Assembly: GCF_002845745.1 (NCBI RefSeq)
Contig: NZ_PIUM01000016.1
Span: forward strand, 54,467 to 118,466
DNA length: 64,000 bases
Source: Telmatospirillum siberiense
GTDB taxonomy: Bacteria; Pseudomonadota; Alphaproteobacteria; Rhodospirillales; Magnetospirillaceae
Reading direction: 5' to 3'
The notes under the pieces were generated by a model. The model saw nothing but the letters and a program-made list of their open reading frames with translations, made no database searches and had not been told where the DNA came from. The position numbers and the translations under genes are program-made. Below, one piece after another: positions 16,005 through 24,837 of this stretch (the first letter of the stretch is position 1; every line of letters begins with the position of its first letter).

Positions 16005-16622
16005 TCAGGCGGGTATCGACATTCCCTTGACCACCGCCGGGCGCTCGCCGAGAACCTTCCGCCAACGGATGACATTGGGGAAGGAGTCCAGATCGATCCC
16101 CTGCCATTCGTAGCGCTGCGTCCAGGGATAGATGGCGATGTCGGCGATGGAATAATCTCCCGCGACGTAACCCGTCTTCTCCAACTGGCGGTCCAGCACG
16201 CCATAAAGCCGTTGGGCCTCGGCGGTATAGCGCTTGACGGCGTAAGGGATCTGTTCGGGAGCGAATTTGCGGAAATGATGGGCCTGGCCCAGCATCGGAC
16301 CGAAACCGCCCATCTGCCACATCAGCCACTCCAGAACCTCGAAACGTCCCGCCGGATCCTTGGGCAGAAGCTTGCCGGTCTTTTCGGCCAGATAGATCAG
16401 GATCGCCCCGGACTCGAACAAGGGGAACGGTTTGCCCGTGGGTCCCCGGGGGTCGACGATGGCCGGGATCTTGTTATTGGGACTGATGGCCAGGAAGTCG
16501 GGGGCGAATTGTTCGTTCTTGCCGATATCGACGGCATGCACGCGGTAAGGCAGGCCGACCTCCTCCAGCATGATGGAGACCTTGCGGCCGTTCGGAGTAG
16601 CCCAGGTATAAAGATCTATCAT
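16005..16622 (-). CDS. Glutathione transferase, YfcG/Nu-class-like disulfide-bond oxidoreductase
   Basis: A 205-residue cytoplasmic protein. The N-terminal thioredoxin-like domain starts MIDLYTWATPNGRKVSIMLE, which is very close to the YfcG start with its T-P-N-G active-site motif. It continues with SPNNKIPAIVDP and LFESGAILIYLAEKTGKLLP. The helical C-terminal domain (about 88-205) includes MWQMGGFGPMLGQAHHF and YSIADIAIYPW. YfcG-type enzymes reduce disulfides with glutathione and have little classical transferase activity. The start at 16622 has GAGGGAT upstream; a longer frame lacks homology. It may be cotranscribed with the membrane protein gene upstream. Confidence 0.87.
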   Translation of the reverse strand: MIDLYTWATPNGRKVSIMLEEVGLPYRVHAVDIGKNEQFAPDFLAISPNNKIPAIVDPRGPTGKPFPLFESGAILIYLAEKTGKLLPKDPAGRFEVLEWLMWQMGGFGPMLGQAHHFRKFAPEQIPYAVKRYTAEAQRLYGVLDRQLEKTGYVAGDYSIADIAIYPWTQRYEWQGIDLDSFPNVIRWRKVLGERPAVVKGMSIPA

Positions 16623-16688
16623 CCCATCCCTCTTTTCTCGGATTCGGGGGCAACGGCGTTGAATTTCCGCATCCACGGACACTTCGGC

Positions 16689-17468
16689 TCAGGTGCCGCT
16701 CGAGGCCCGCCTCTCGTCCGCCAGACGGCGAAAAATCAAGGCGAGGGTGACTGAGAACAACAAGGTCGAGATAGTGCTGCAACAGGCGCCCAGCAAGGCC
16801 GAGGTCAGCGGAAGACGTCCGCCTAGGAAGCTCAGCAGGAATTGCGGCAACCAACCGGCAAACCAGATGGGAAACAGGATCAGGCAGAACCTCGGCAGAT
16901 TTCCTTTGAGCAGCGCGGCGGCGTCACGCAGCGGAAGCTTCCATCCGATGGCGGCGGCGGGAAAGATCAACAGATACCGACAGGCGAAAACCACGATGGC
17001 GATGGCGGCCAGGATCCTCGACAGGAGCAGCAAGGCCTCCAGCGCCAGATCCCCGTCCTGTCCGGCGGCGACCAGCAGGGTGGACAAAAATCCCAGGACC
17101 AGGCTGACCGGCAGCGCCACCAGAACAAGGATCGGCAGCATGCGAAAACCAGACCAGAAGAACAGCCATTCCTCGCGCCGCAGGAAAAATCCCATCCTCG
17201 CCGAGGATCCCTGCAACACCAGACGATGAACGCTGGTCAGCACCGGCAGATTGGCGACGCCCAGGGCGATGGTGATGAGAAGTTTCGCGATCAACGGACC
17301 GGGACGCGGCGGGTCATCCTCGACGACGGCGGCGGTATCGAGAAGCAGGAACTGCGCCGTCATCACCACCAGCATCAGCCAGCCGACCCGCGCTATGGCG
17401 GGCGCCAACGCCCGGAAGGCGGCGAAAGCCGCGGCAATCGTCGCGGCAACCGGCAATTTTTCGGCCAT
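16689..17468 (-). CDS. Polytopic membrane protein of unknown function
   Basis: A 259-residue integral membrane protein with about six hydrophobic segments (near 26-46, 60-80, 108-135, 143-175, 190-212 and 222-245). It has a short Ala-rich N-terminus and a basic C-terminus (FRRLADERRASSGT). The central segment WKLPLRDAAALLKGNLPRF resembles the amphipathic connector of glycerophosphodiesterase-membrane-domain-like proteins, but I would not assign a family. It lies 36 bp downstream of the dhaM/ptsI fusion on the same strand, so it may be the last gene of that operon, or the first of a pair with the glutathione transferase. Confidence 0.7.
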   Translation of the reverse strand: MAEKLPVAATIAAAFAAFRALAPAIARVGWLMLVVMTAQFLLLDTAAVVEDDPPRPGPLIAKLLITIALGVANLPVLTSVHRLVLQGSSARMGFFLRREEWLFFWSGFRMLPILVLVALPVSLVLGFLSTLLVAAGQDGDLALEALLLLSRILAAIAIVVFACRYLLIFPAAAIGWKLPLRDAAALLKGNLPRFCLILFPIWFAGWLPQFLLSFLGGRLPLTSALLGACCSTISTLLFSVTLALIFRRLADERRASSGT

Positions 17469-17504
17469 TTCTGCTTTCTTCCGGATACTTCGGCTCCCCC
17501 CACT

Positions 17505-20015
17505 CTATCCGGGGGATGAGAGAGAGCCCAGTTCCTTTTTGGCGATCTCGCGGGCCTCGGCCGCGCTGTCGCAGCGCATGGCATCCCGCGTAAGCGCGCG
17601 CAGGGCCTCGATGGAAACCGCGCGCACCTGCGCCTTGATGAGAGCGAGCTGATTGGGACGCACGCTGAGCGAACGGACACCGGCGCCGATCATCAGGGCG
17701 GAGACCAGCGGATCGGACGCCCCGTCGCCGCAGACGGAAACATGGCACCCCGCCTCCCCGGCCTTCCCGCAGATCTCGTGGATGGCCCGCAGCACGGCCG
17801 GATGGGCGGCATCCTGCAAGGCGTCGAGATCGCCGTTGCCCCGTTCGGCGGCAAGGAGGTATTGGGTCAGGTCGTTGGTGCCGATACTGAGAAAATCGGC
17901 CAGCCCGGCGAACCGTTCGATCATCATCGCCGCCGCCGGAACCTCGACCATCATGCCGAGCTTCACCGGCCAGCGATGGTCGACGCCGGCCTTTTCCAGA
18001 TCGCGATGCGCGGCCTCGGCGAAGGCGCGCGCCTGGCGCATTTCGTCCGGCGCGGTGACCATCGGAAACATGATCCAGACGTCCCGCTCGACGCCGGCCC
18101 TCAAGATGGCCCTGAGGTTGGAGGCGAAGAAGTCGGGGTGGCGCAAGGACAGCCGCAAACCGCGAACGCCGAGGAACGGATTGTGCTCGAAGGCGGTGGG
18201 CATGAAGGCCAGCGGCTTGTCGGCACCGATGTCCGGGGTGCGGATGACCACCGGCCCGGCACCGAGGTTGGCCAGGATCGCGGCCAGGGATTGCGCCTGT
18301 TTCTCCTCGTCGGGCATGTCCTTCAGGCCGAGATAGAGAAATTCCGTCCGCAGAAGCCCCACGCCTTCCGCGCCATTGTCCCGGGCGCGCGCGGCATCGT
18401 CGGCGCTACCGACATTGGCCAGGATTTCGATGGATTGGCCATCGGAAGTCACCGCCGGCGCCGTTTTAACGCTGTCGACGGCGGCCCGCATCGCCAGGAT
18501 TTCCTGACGCCGCGCCTCGATGGCCGCCAGCCGGACGGGGTCGGGATCCACCCAGACCTCGCCGGAACCCCCGTCGATCGCCAGCAAGACATCGGGAGCG
18601 AACGCGGCGAAATCCACGGAACCGTCGACGACCATGGGAATTCCCAGGGATCGGATAATGATCGCCGCATGGGCGCTCGGGCTGCCGGCATTGGCCACGA
18701 CGCCCAGAACGCGCGACGGGTCGCAGGCCATCGCCTCGCTGGGCAGCAGTTCGCCGGCCAGCAGAATCGCCGGCGGGTCCGGCTGAATGCGCAAAGCCTT
18801 GCCGCCACCGGCGAGGACCCGCAGAACGCGGGCGGCGATATCGCGCAGATCGGCCGCGCGGGCCCGCAGATAATCGTCCTCCAGCGCGGCGTAGGAGGCA
18901 GCCAGGGCCTCGGTTTCGGCCCGCCATGCCGCGGCGGCGGAACATTGGCCCGCCGCGAGCCGCGAGCCCACCGCCGCCAGCAGAACGGGATCGCCCAGAA
19001 CCAGCGCCTGCGCCGCCAATATCTCGGTCGCCACGCCATTGGGAAGGTCCGGCCGCCGCAGATCCCCGGCGACCTGCCGGAGGGCTTCGTCCAATTTTTC
19101 CTTTTCCCGTTCCGGCGTGCCGGCCACATCGTCGCCGAAATCGGGCAGAACCGCGTTCAAAGCCAGCGGCCGGCCGATGGCGATGCCTTCCGAAATGGGA
19201 ATGCCCCCGCCCTCCTCCTTGCCGGCGCGGACCGGCATCTGCGGCCGCGGCGTCGGTCCCTCGCCCGATTCGCCGAAACGATCGTCGGCGAGCGCCCTGA
19301 TGGCGTCGGCGGCCGACCGGGCGTCTTCCCCGCTGATGGAAAAGCGGATCTCGTCGCCCTTGCGGATTTGCAGCAGGGCCACGCTGGTCAGGCTCCGGGC
19401 CGAAGACGGCCCTCGATTGGCGCTGCGATTGATTAATTGCACGTCGGACTGAAAGCGGTTGACCAGTTGCACCAGCGTCGCCGCCGGCCGCGCATGCAAT
19501 CCATGCGGATTGTCGACGACGACATCCACCTCGCGGGTGTCACCGGCGCTTCGCACCGGTTCGGCCGCCGGCGGCGGCGAGGCGGAAACACCGGCCTCCT
19601 CCAGTTGCGCCTCCTTCGGAGCGAGCGCCACCCGCGCTTCGTCCGCCACCGTATCGAGATCCCCGCCGACGCTGGCGGCGACGGCGGCGGCGACCGACGC
19701 TTCGACGATGGGGGCCGGACAGAGACGCAGTTTGAGGGCGGGGTCGGGAACCAGATCGGGATCGAGAAGTTCGAGGGCGGTCTGGGCACTCAATACGGCG
19801 CTGCCCAGATCCATCAGCACGACCGCGCCGTCGCCCTGGCAAAAAGGCAGGAGGACTTCGGAAATATGCACCGCGTCGGTTCCAAGCTCCTCATGCTCGT
19901 CACCGACGCCGGCGGCGACGGCGATCGGAAAGTCCGGCCCGACCATCTGGAGGACCATCTCCTGGATCGCCAAGGCCAGTTTCCTGCTGTGCGAAACCAG
20001 AACGATGCCGATCAT
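17505..20015 (-). CDS. dhaM: Fused DhaM-HPr-Enzyme I phosphotransferase protein
   Basis: An 836-residue soluble protein that carries phosphate from PEP to dihydroxyacetone kinase. Residues 1-130 are a DhaM/EIIA-mannose domain with active H9 (VLVSHS) and the MDLGSA motif near 69. An acidic and Pro-rich linker follows. Residues 162-250 are an HPr domain with active H174 (NPHGLHARPAAT). Residues 270-836 are a full Enzyme I: phospho-histidine H449 (SPSAHAAIIIRSLGIP), the PEP-binding GVGLLRTEFLYL and FLSIGTNDLTQYLLAAERG, and the catalytic cysteine in VSVCGDG. E. coli DhaM has a truncated Enzyme I part; this one is complete, so the whole relay is in one chain. The start at 20015 follows the DhaM family start. 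dhaL ends 20 bp upstream. Confidence 0.93.
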   Translation of the reverse strand: MIGIVLVSHSRKLALAIQEMVLQMVGPDFPIAVAAGVGDEHEELGTDAVHISEVLLPFCQGDGAVVLMDLGSAVLSAQTALELLDPDLVPDPALKLRLCPAPIVEASVAAAVAASVGGDLDTVADEARVALAPKEAQLEEAGVSASPPPAAEPVRSAGDTREVDVVVDNPHGLHARPAATLVQLVNRFQSDVQLINRSANRGPSSARSLTSVALLQIRKGDEIRFSISGEDARSAADAIRALADDRFGESGEGPTPRPQMPVRAGKEEGGGIPISEGIAIGRPLALNAVLPDFGDDVAGTPEREKEKLDEALRQVAGDLRRPDLPNGVATEILAAQALVLGDPVLLAAVGSRLAAGQCSAAAAWRAETEALAASYAALEDDYLRARAADLRDIAARVLRVLAGGGKALRIQPDPPAILLAGELLPSEAMACDPSRVLGVVANAGSPSAHAAIIIRSLGIPMVVDGSVDFAAFAPDVLLAIDGGSGEVWVDPDPVRLAAIEARRQEILAMRAAVDSVKTAPAVTSDGQSIEILANVGSADDAARARDNGAEGVGLLRTEFLYLGLKDMPDEEKQAQSLAAILANLGAGPVVIRTPDIGADKPLAFMPTAFEHNPFLGVRGLRLSLRHPDFFASNLRAILRAGVERDVWIMFPMVTAPDEMRQARAFAEAAHRDLEKAGVDHRWPVKLGMMVEVPAAAMMIERFAGLADFLSIGTNDLTQYLLAAERGNGDLDALQDAAHPAVLRAIHEICGKAGEAGCHVSVCGDGASDPLVSALMIGAGVRSLSVRPNQLALIKAQVRAVSIEALRALTRDAMRCDSAAEAREIAKKELGSLSSPG

Positions 20016-20035
20016 GAGTGTCCTCTCCGTTTTTT

Positions 20036-20665
20036 TTAAGCGGAACAAATACGAGCCAGCGATTCCAGCAGCAGAGCGGCGGAATTGGCACCCGGGTCCT
20101 GATGGCCGATACTGCGTTCGCCCAGATAGCTGGCGCGGCCCTTGCGGGCCTGCAGCGGCGCCGTGTTGGTCGCGGCGAGGCGCGCGGCCTCGGCCCCGGC
20201 GCGCGTCACGGCGGCAAGATCGCCGCCCGCCGCCTTCATGGCCTCGACAGCGGGCACCAGGGCGTCGACCATCGTCTTGTCTCCCGGTTCGGCCTTGCCC
20301 CGGCGCTTGATATCGGCGAGGCCGGCTTCGATGAGCACCGCCAGAGACGGACCGTCCAGCGACGTCCGGCCGGCGCTCTGCTTGCCGAGTTCAAGAAAGA
20401 AGCCGCCGTAAAGCGGGCCGGCGGCACCGCCGACCGTCGACAGCAAGGTCATCCCGATGGTTTTGAAGAAGGCGCCGAGGTCGCCGGCCACCGCCCCGCC
20501 CTCCAGCTTCTTCAACACCGCGGCGAATCCCCGCGTCATATTGGCGCCATGGTCGCCATCGCCGATGGCCGCGTCGAGATCGCAAAGAAGGGCCGAGTTC
20601 TTATCGATGACGGCGGCGGCCTCCCAAATCCACACCCGCATTTCAGCCTGGGTTAATTCCTGCAT
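20036..20665 (-). CDS. dhaL: Dihydroxyacetone kinase ADP-binding subunit DhaL
   Basis: A 209-residue all-helical subunit that holds ADP, which is rephosphorylated by DhaM and passes phosphate to dihydroxyacetone bound on DhaK. The Mg-binding residues are D31, D36 and D38 in DLDAAIGDGDHGANM, matching E. coli DhaL spacing. Nucleotide-loop signatures GGAAGPLYGGFF and PGDKTMVDAL are present, as is the C-terminal SYLGERSIGHQDPGANS. The start at 20665 has AAGGAGAGGG upstream; the longer frame lacks family similarity. Between it and dhaK lie 353 bp filled by two palindromic repeats, which is unusual inside an operon. Confidence 0.95.
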   Translation of the reverse strand: MQELTQAEMRVWIWEAAAVIDKNSALLCDLDAAIGDGDHGANMTRGFAAVLKKLEGGAVAGDLGAFFKTIGMTLLSTVGGAAGPLYGGFFLELGKQSAGRTSLDGPSLAVLIEAGLADIKRRGKAEPGDKTMVDALVPAVEAMKAAGGDLAAVTRAGAEAARLAATNTAPLQARKGRASYLGERSIGHQDPGANSAALLLESLARICSA

Positions 20666-20736
20666 CGCCTGCCCTCTCCTTCGTTTGCCGTGCGACCATG
20701 GCCTTGGCGTCCGTCGTCGGTCACCGCACTTACGGT

Positions 20737-20826
20737 AGTGTTCTGACGCCAACACTTGTTTCCCTCGTCATTCCCGCGAAAGCGGGAATGACGGATGGGG
20801 GTGCTTTCCGTTGGCGCCAGAACACT
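20737..20826. repeat. Nested palindromic repeat element 1 between dhaK and dhaL
   Basis: A 90-bp element bounded by 17-bp inverted arms (20737-20753 and 20810-20826, 16 of 17 pairing) that begin AGTGTTCTG. Inside is a perfect hairpin: a 12-bp stem CGTCATTCCCGC with loop GAAA, at 20766-20793. The form is that of an intergenic REP/BIME-like element. The 20-kb-scale dispersal seen in such families can be tested only outside this window. Confidence 0.7.
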
Positions 20827-20865
20827 AGCCTTGTTTCGCAATTCAATCAAAAAGACGTCCAGCCC

Positions 20866-21001
20866 TAGAGCGGTTTGCGATCGTATTGGATCATCGTTTT
20901 TTCCGTCACCCCCGGACTTGATCCGGGGGCCCATGGATTGCCGGGTCAAGCCCGGCAATGACGAAAGGGTAAGTGACCTAACGTGGTCGCAAATCGCTCT
21001 A
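20866..21001. repeat. Nested palindromic repeat element 2 between dhaK and dhaL
   Basis: A 136-bp element with 17-bp inverted arms (20866-20882 and 20985-21001, 15 of 17 pairing) that begin TAGAGCG. It contains two tandem hairpins. One has stem CCCCCGGA with loop CTTGA, around 20910-20930. The other has stem ATTGCCGGG with loop TCAAG, ending at 20959. The core CCGGACTTGATCCGG recurs near 35305-35320. It ends 17 bp before the dhaK stop, so it would be transcribed in the dha mRNA. Confidence 0.72.
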
Positions 21002-21018
21002 AAGATTCCAGTGACCCC

Positions 21019-22020
21019 CTACACGCCCCAGCGAAGACCGGGCGTATTGACCGGGGCATCCCAAAGACCGACCACGGTGTCGTCGGCACGCAGGGCGGTG
21101 ATCGACGTTCCGGCCATTTCGAGACTGGTGATGTAGCTTCCGACCAGATTGCGCACCACCTTGAGGCCATGCTTCTCGGCGATCTGCACCGCTTTTCGGA
21201 AAACGATGTAAAGCTCGATGAGCGGGGTTCCGCCCATGCCGTTGACGAACAAAATGATGCTCTCGCCGCTTTTGAACGGCAAATCGGTCAGGATGGGTTC
21301 CATCAGCATGGCGGTGATCTCGTCGGCGGAGGCCAGAGCCGCACGCCGTCGCCCCGGTTCGCCATGGATGCCGATGCCGACCTCTATCTCGTCTTCCTTC
21401 AATTCGAAAGACGGCTTGCCGAGATGGGGCACCGTGCAGGGGGTCAATGCCATGCCCATGCTCCGTCCCGACGCGCGGATGGCTTCGCCCAGGTCCTTGA
21501 TCTGACCCAGGCTCATCCCCTTTTCGGCGGCGGCCCCGAGAATTTTTTCCATCAGGACGGTCAGGCCGACACCGCGGCGCCCCGCCGTGTAAAGACTGTC
21601 CTGCACCGCCACGTCGTCATCGGTCAGAACGGTGGCGACCTCGATGCTTTCCTCGCGCAGCATGTCGGCGGCGAGATCGAAGTTCATCACGTCGCCGGTA
21701 TAGTTCTTGACGATCTGCAAGATACCCGCGCCGCCGTTCACCGCCTTCGCGGCCTCGAACATCTGGTCCGGCGTCGGACTGGTGAAGACATGGCCGGGAC
21801 AGGCGGCATCGAGCATGCCGAGACCGACGAAGCCGCCATGCAAGGGTTCATGGCCGCTGCCACCGCCGGAAATCAGTCCGACCTTGCCTTTGGTGGGCGC
21901 ATCCTTGCGGGCGATGTAGAAAGGATCGAAACAGACGCGCAGACGGTCGGCATGCGCCAGGGCGATGCCTTCGAGTTCCTCACGAACGACGTTTTCCGGG
22001 GAATTGATCAGCTTTTTCAT
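21019..22020 (-). CDS. dhaK: Dihydroxyacetone kinase substrate-binding subunit DhaK
   Basis: A 333-residue subunit that binds dihydroxyacetone covalently through a histidine and phosphorylates it to dihydroxyacetone phosphate with DhaL and DhaM. Family signatures are [19 protein letters not shown] (about 48-66), [16 protein letters not shown] (105-120) and the hemiaminal-forming H219 in [26 protein letters not shown] is near the C-terminus. Length matches PTS-type DhaK. A strong GGAGGGAT precedes the ATG. It lies downstream of glpF on the same strand, separated by 151 bp that contain a stem-loop. Confidence 0.96.
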   Translation of the reverse strand: MKKLINSPENVVREELEGIALAHADRLRVCFDPFYIARKDAPTKGKVGLISGGGSGHEPLHGGFVGLGMLDAACPGHVFTSPTPDQMFEAAKAVNGGAGILQIVKNYTGDVMNFDLAADMLREESIEVATVLTDDDVAVQDSLYTAGRRGVGLTVLMEKILGAAAEKGMSLGQIKDLGEAIRASGRSMGMALTPCTVPHLGKPSFELKEDEIEVGIGIHGEPGRRRAALASADEITAMLMEPILTDLPFKSGESIILFVNGMGGTPLIELYIVFRKAVQIAEKHGLKVVRNLVGSYITSLEMAGTSITALRADDTVVGLWDAPVNTPGLRWGV

Positions 22021-22134
22021 GGAACATCCCTCCGAATAGCAAAAATGACGCCTGCGCCTCCGGCTTCGGCGGGGCTCAAACGCCGCTCAGGTTCAGTGCA
22101 TTGACTCATCCGAATGTTTCAGTTTCGTCGGACC

Positions 22135-22164
22135 GCTTGTGGTGCCCCGAAGGGCACCGCAAGC
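22135..22164 (-). other. Intercistronic stem-loop between glpF and dhaK
   Basis: The sequence pairs GCTTG with CAAGC and GGTGCCC with GGGCACC around loop CGAA, a strong GC-rich hairpin starting 8 bp past the glpF stop. No T-tract follows on the minus strand, so it is not a typical intrinsic terminator. It may protect the upstream glpKF message from 3' exonucleases or reduce read-through into dhaK. Confidence 0.5.
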
Positions 22165-22171
22165 GACGCCT

Positions 22172-22900
22172 TTATAAAATACCGGTCATTTTGCAGAGAA
22201 CGGCGCCGACAATTCCGCCAACCGACGGGGCGAGCACCGGAACCAGGGCATAACCCCAATCGGAGCCGCCCTTGCCGGCGATCGGCAACACCGCGTGAGC
22301 GATGCGGGGGCCGAGATCTCGCGCCGGATTGATGGCGTAACCGGTCGGCCCGCCGAGCGACAGGCCCAGCGCCCAGACCAGCATGCCCCAGAGATAGGGG
22401 CCGAAGCCGGCGGGAAGACCGTTGGCGGCAACCCCCTTGGAACCGATGGCGAAGCCGACCAGCACCAGGACGATGGTCACCAGAAATTCGCACAGGGCAT
22501 TCGCCGGGATGTTGCGAATGCCCGGTCCGGTGCAGAAGATACCCAGTTTTGCGCCCTGATCGGGTGTCTCGGCCCAATGGGGCAGATAGATCAACCAAAC
22601 CAGGACACCGGCGCAGAAAGCCCCGACCATCTGAGCGGCGATATAAGGAACGAGCGTGTCATAGGCGCCGTTGGCGACGGCCAGGGCGATGGTCACCGCC
22701 GGATTGAGATGGGCGACGCCGCCCACCCCGAGGCTGGCGATAATTCCGCAAAGAACCGCCAACCCCCACCCTGTGGTAATAACGATCCAGCCGCTGTTTT
22801 CACCCTTTGATTTCTTGAGAAGAACATTGGCGACGACTCCATCGCCAAGGAGAATCAAGATCAGTGTTCCAAGGAATTCACCAAATATTGGTCCGTGCAT
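22172..22900 (-). CDS. glpF: Glycerol facilitator (aquaglyceroporin)
   Basis: A 242-residue inner-membrane channel with six helices and two half-helices. It carries both NPA motifs: 66-68 (HLNPAVTIALA) and 191-193 (AINPARDLGPR), with the selectivity-filter arginine R194. The second motif followed by R-D is typical of glycerol-conducting GlpF rather than water-only AqpZ. It lies 36 bp downstream of glpK. An AGAAGGGGG ribosome binding site precedes the ATG. It admits glycerol for GlpK. Confidence 0.94.
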   Translation of the reverse strand: MHGPIFGEFLGTLILILLGDGVVANVLLKKSKGENSGWIVITTGWGLAVLCGIIASLGVGGVAHLNPAVTIALAVANGAYDTLVPYIAAQMVGAFCAGVLVWLIYLPHWAETPDQGAKLGIFCTGPGIRNIPANALCEFLVTIVLVLVGFAIGSKGVAANGLPAGFGPYLWGMLVWALGLSLGGPTGYAINPARDLGPRIAHAVLPIAGKGGSDWGYALVPVLAPSVGGIVGAVLCKMTGIL

Positions 22901-22936
22901 GGCCGCACCCCCTTCTTTTTTAAGTTCGTTATATTT

Positions 22937-24436
22937 TCACTCGGTCCAATCAAAGGTCCTTGTCACGGCCTTCTTCCAGAAATGATAGAGCTGATCCCGC
23001 TTTTCTTTTTCCATCGAGGGCTTCCAACGATGGTCTTCCGCCCAATTGGCGACCAATTCATCGGTATCCTTGAAGAATCCGACGGCGAGACCGGCGGCGT
23101 AAGCCGCGCCGAGCGCCGTGGTTTCCTGCACGACGGGACGGACCACGGGTTTGTTCAGGATATTCGACTGGAACTGCATGAGCAGATGGTTGACCACCAT
23201 GCCGCCGTCCGTCCGCAAATTGGCCAGTTCGATACCGGAATCCGTCTCCATCGCGTCCAGCACCTCACGCACCTGGAAGGCCGTCGCCTCGAGAACGGCC
23301 CGGGCGATATGTCCCTTGTTGACGAACCGGGTCAGCCCGGCGATGACGCCGCGCGCGCTGTCTTTCCAATAAGGCGCATAGAGACCCGAAAAGGCCGGCA
23401 CGAAATAGACGCCGCCATTATCGTTGACGGTGCGGGCCAGCGGCTCGATGTCGGTGCTTTTCTCGATGATGTTCAGATTGTCGCGCAACCACTGAACCAG
23501 GGCGCCGGTGATGGCGATGGAGCCTTCCAGCGCATAGACGGCCGGCTTGCCGTCGATCTTGTAGCCGAGCGTGGTGAGCAGACCGCATTTGGAGGGTACG
23601 ATCTTCTCGCCGGTGTTCATCAGCATGAAGCAGCCGGTGCCGTAAGTGTTCTTCGCCTCGCCGGGCTTGAAGCAGGCCTGACCGAAAAGAGCGGCCTGCT
23701 GGTCGCCGAGATCGCCGGCGATCGCCACGTCCTTGACCGGACCGAAGGTGGCCTTTCCGTAGACTTCGGCGCTCGACCGGATTTGCGGCAGCATCTTCCT
23801 GGGGATGCCGAAATCGGCCAGTATCTGTTCGTCCCATTGCAGCGTCTTCAGATCCATCAGCTGGGTCCGGCTGGCGTTGGTCACGTCGGTGACATGCACG
23901 CCGCCATTGACGCCGCCGGTCAGATTCCAGATGACGAACGTATCGATATTGCCGAACAGCAGGTCGCCGGCCTCGGCCGCCGCCCGCGCCCCTTCGACAT
24001 TGTTGAGAATCCAGCGGATCTTCAGGCCGCTGAAATAGGTCGCCAGCGGCAGACCCGTCTTCTCGCGATAGCGGTCCTGTCCACCCTTGGCGGTGAACTC
24101 GGCGACGGTATCGCCCACCCGGGTATCCTGCCAGACGATGGCGTTGTAGACCGCCTGACCGGTTTTCTTGTTCCAGACCACGGTGGTTTCACGCTGATTG
24201 GTGATGCCGATAGCCGCCAGATCGCTGGGCTTCAGGCCCTTGGCCGCCATGGCTTCCGTGATCACTTCCTCAAGACGCCGCCAGATTTCCGCGGGATCGT
24301 GCTCGACCCAGCCGGGTTTCGGAAAGATCTGTTCATGTTCCTTCTGGGCAACGCTGACGATACGTCCCGTACGATCAAAGACAATAAACCGTGAACTCGT
24401 CGTCCCTTGATCGATAGCACCGATGTAAGTTGCCAT
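22937..24436 (-). CDS. glpK: Glycerol kinase
   Basis: A 499-residue FGGY-family kinase that converts glycerol to sn-glycerol-3-phosphate with ATP. Signatures are the N-terminal phosphate loop [16 protein letters not shown] (6-21), the glycerol-contacting [14 protein letters not shown] (about 80-93), and [20 protein letters not shown] with the C-terminal ATPase part [17 protein letters not shown]. Length is typical. GGGAGAGAAGC precedes the ATG. Its 401-bp upstream region contains a strong terminator hairpin, the probable target of GlpP encoded just before. Confidence 0.97.
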   Translation of the reverse strand: MATYIGAIDQGTTSSRFIVFDRTGRIVSVAQKEHEQIFPKPGWVEHDPAEIWRRLEEVITEAMAAKGLKPSDLAAIGITNQRETTVVWNKKTGQAVYNAIVWQDTRVGDTVAEFTAKGGQDRYREKTGLPLATYFSGLKIRWILNNVEGARAAAEAGDLLFGNIDTFVIWNLTGGVNGGVHVTDVTNASRTQLMDLKTLQWDEQILADFGIPRKMLPQIRSSAEVYGKATFGPVKDVAIAGDLGDQQAALFGQACFKPGEAKNTYGTGCFMLMNTGEKIVPSKCGLLTTLGYKIDGKPAVYALEGSIAITGALVQWLRDNLNIIEKSTDIEPLARTVNDNGGVYFVPAFSGLYAPYWKDSARGVIAGLTRFVNKGHIARAVLEATAFQVREVLDAMETDSGIELANLRTDGGMVVNHLLMQFQSNILNKPVVRPVVQETTALGAAYAAGLAVGFFKDTDELVANWAEDHRWKPSMEKEKRDQLYHFWKKAVTRTFDWTE

Positions 24437-24680
24437 GCTTCTCTCCCATTGGTTTTATTGCCGTCACCCGATGGCCGATGACCGGGCGCGGTTCGAAAAC
24501 AGACCATGCATCCGGGAATACCGGATCAAAAATGAACAGGCGATGTCTTGGAAAGCGACGCTGTCCGCTCGATTTCGGGCAGGCTTTGACAACACAAAGT
24601 TGCCAATCAACATGAACGCCGTCTCCCATTATCTTTTTATCAACCGTTTTAGACGGTTTCTTTAGACTTCTTATAGATCA
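24437..24680 (-). other. glpK leader downstream of the terminator hairpin
   Basis: About 245 bp between the leader terminator and the glpK start. No gene was seen; small frames here lack ribosome binding sites. It is AT-richer than its surroundings near 24600-24680. It would be the untranslated leader of glpK after antitermination, or could contain a second promoter, which I could not identify. Confidence 0.5.
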
Positions 24681-24731
24681 ATAAAAAAGCCGCCTCTTGA
24701 ATACAGCAATCCCGTATTCAAGAGGCGGCTT
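24681..24731 (-). terminator. Intrinsic terminator in the glpP-glpK gap; probable GlpP antitermination site
   Basis: A perfect 18-bp stem, AAGCCGCCTCTTGAATAC (24687-24704) pairing with 24714-24731, has a 9-nt loop. On the minus strand it is followed by TTTTTT (24688-24683) and ATTG, a textbook rho-independent terminator. It lies about 105 bp past the glpP stop and about 245 bp before glpK. GlpP proteins allow read-through of leader terminators of glycerol genes when glycerol-3-phosphate is bound. Position beside glpP makes this the likely target. Confidence 0.85.
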
Positions 24732-24837
24732 CTCTAAGATCTCTGCCGCATTAGTAAACAAAACGCTAACAGAACGCTTTTGGAAATACAATACCCCTTT
24801 TGTTAGGTTTCCCGGCCGGTTCCCATTTCGAATACCG

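Noticed and set aside
22135..22164. Stem-loop as an intrinsic terminator ending the glp transcript
   Set aside because: No T-tract follows on the minus strand, so it is listed as an intercistronic structure and not as a terminator.
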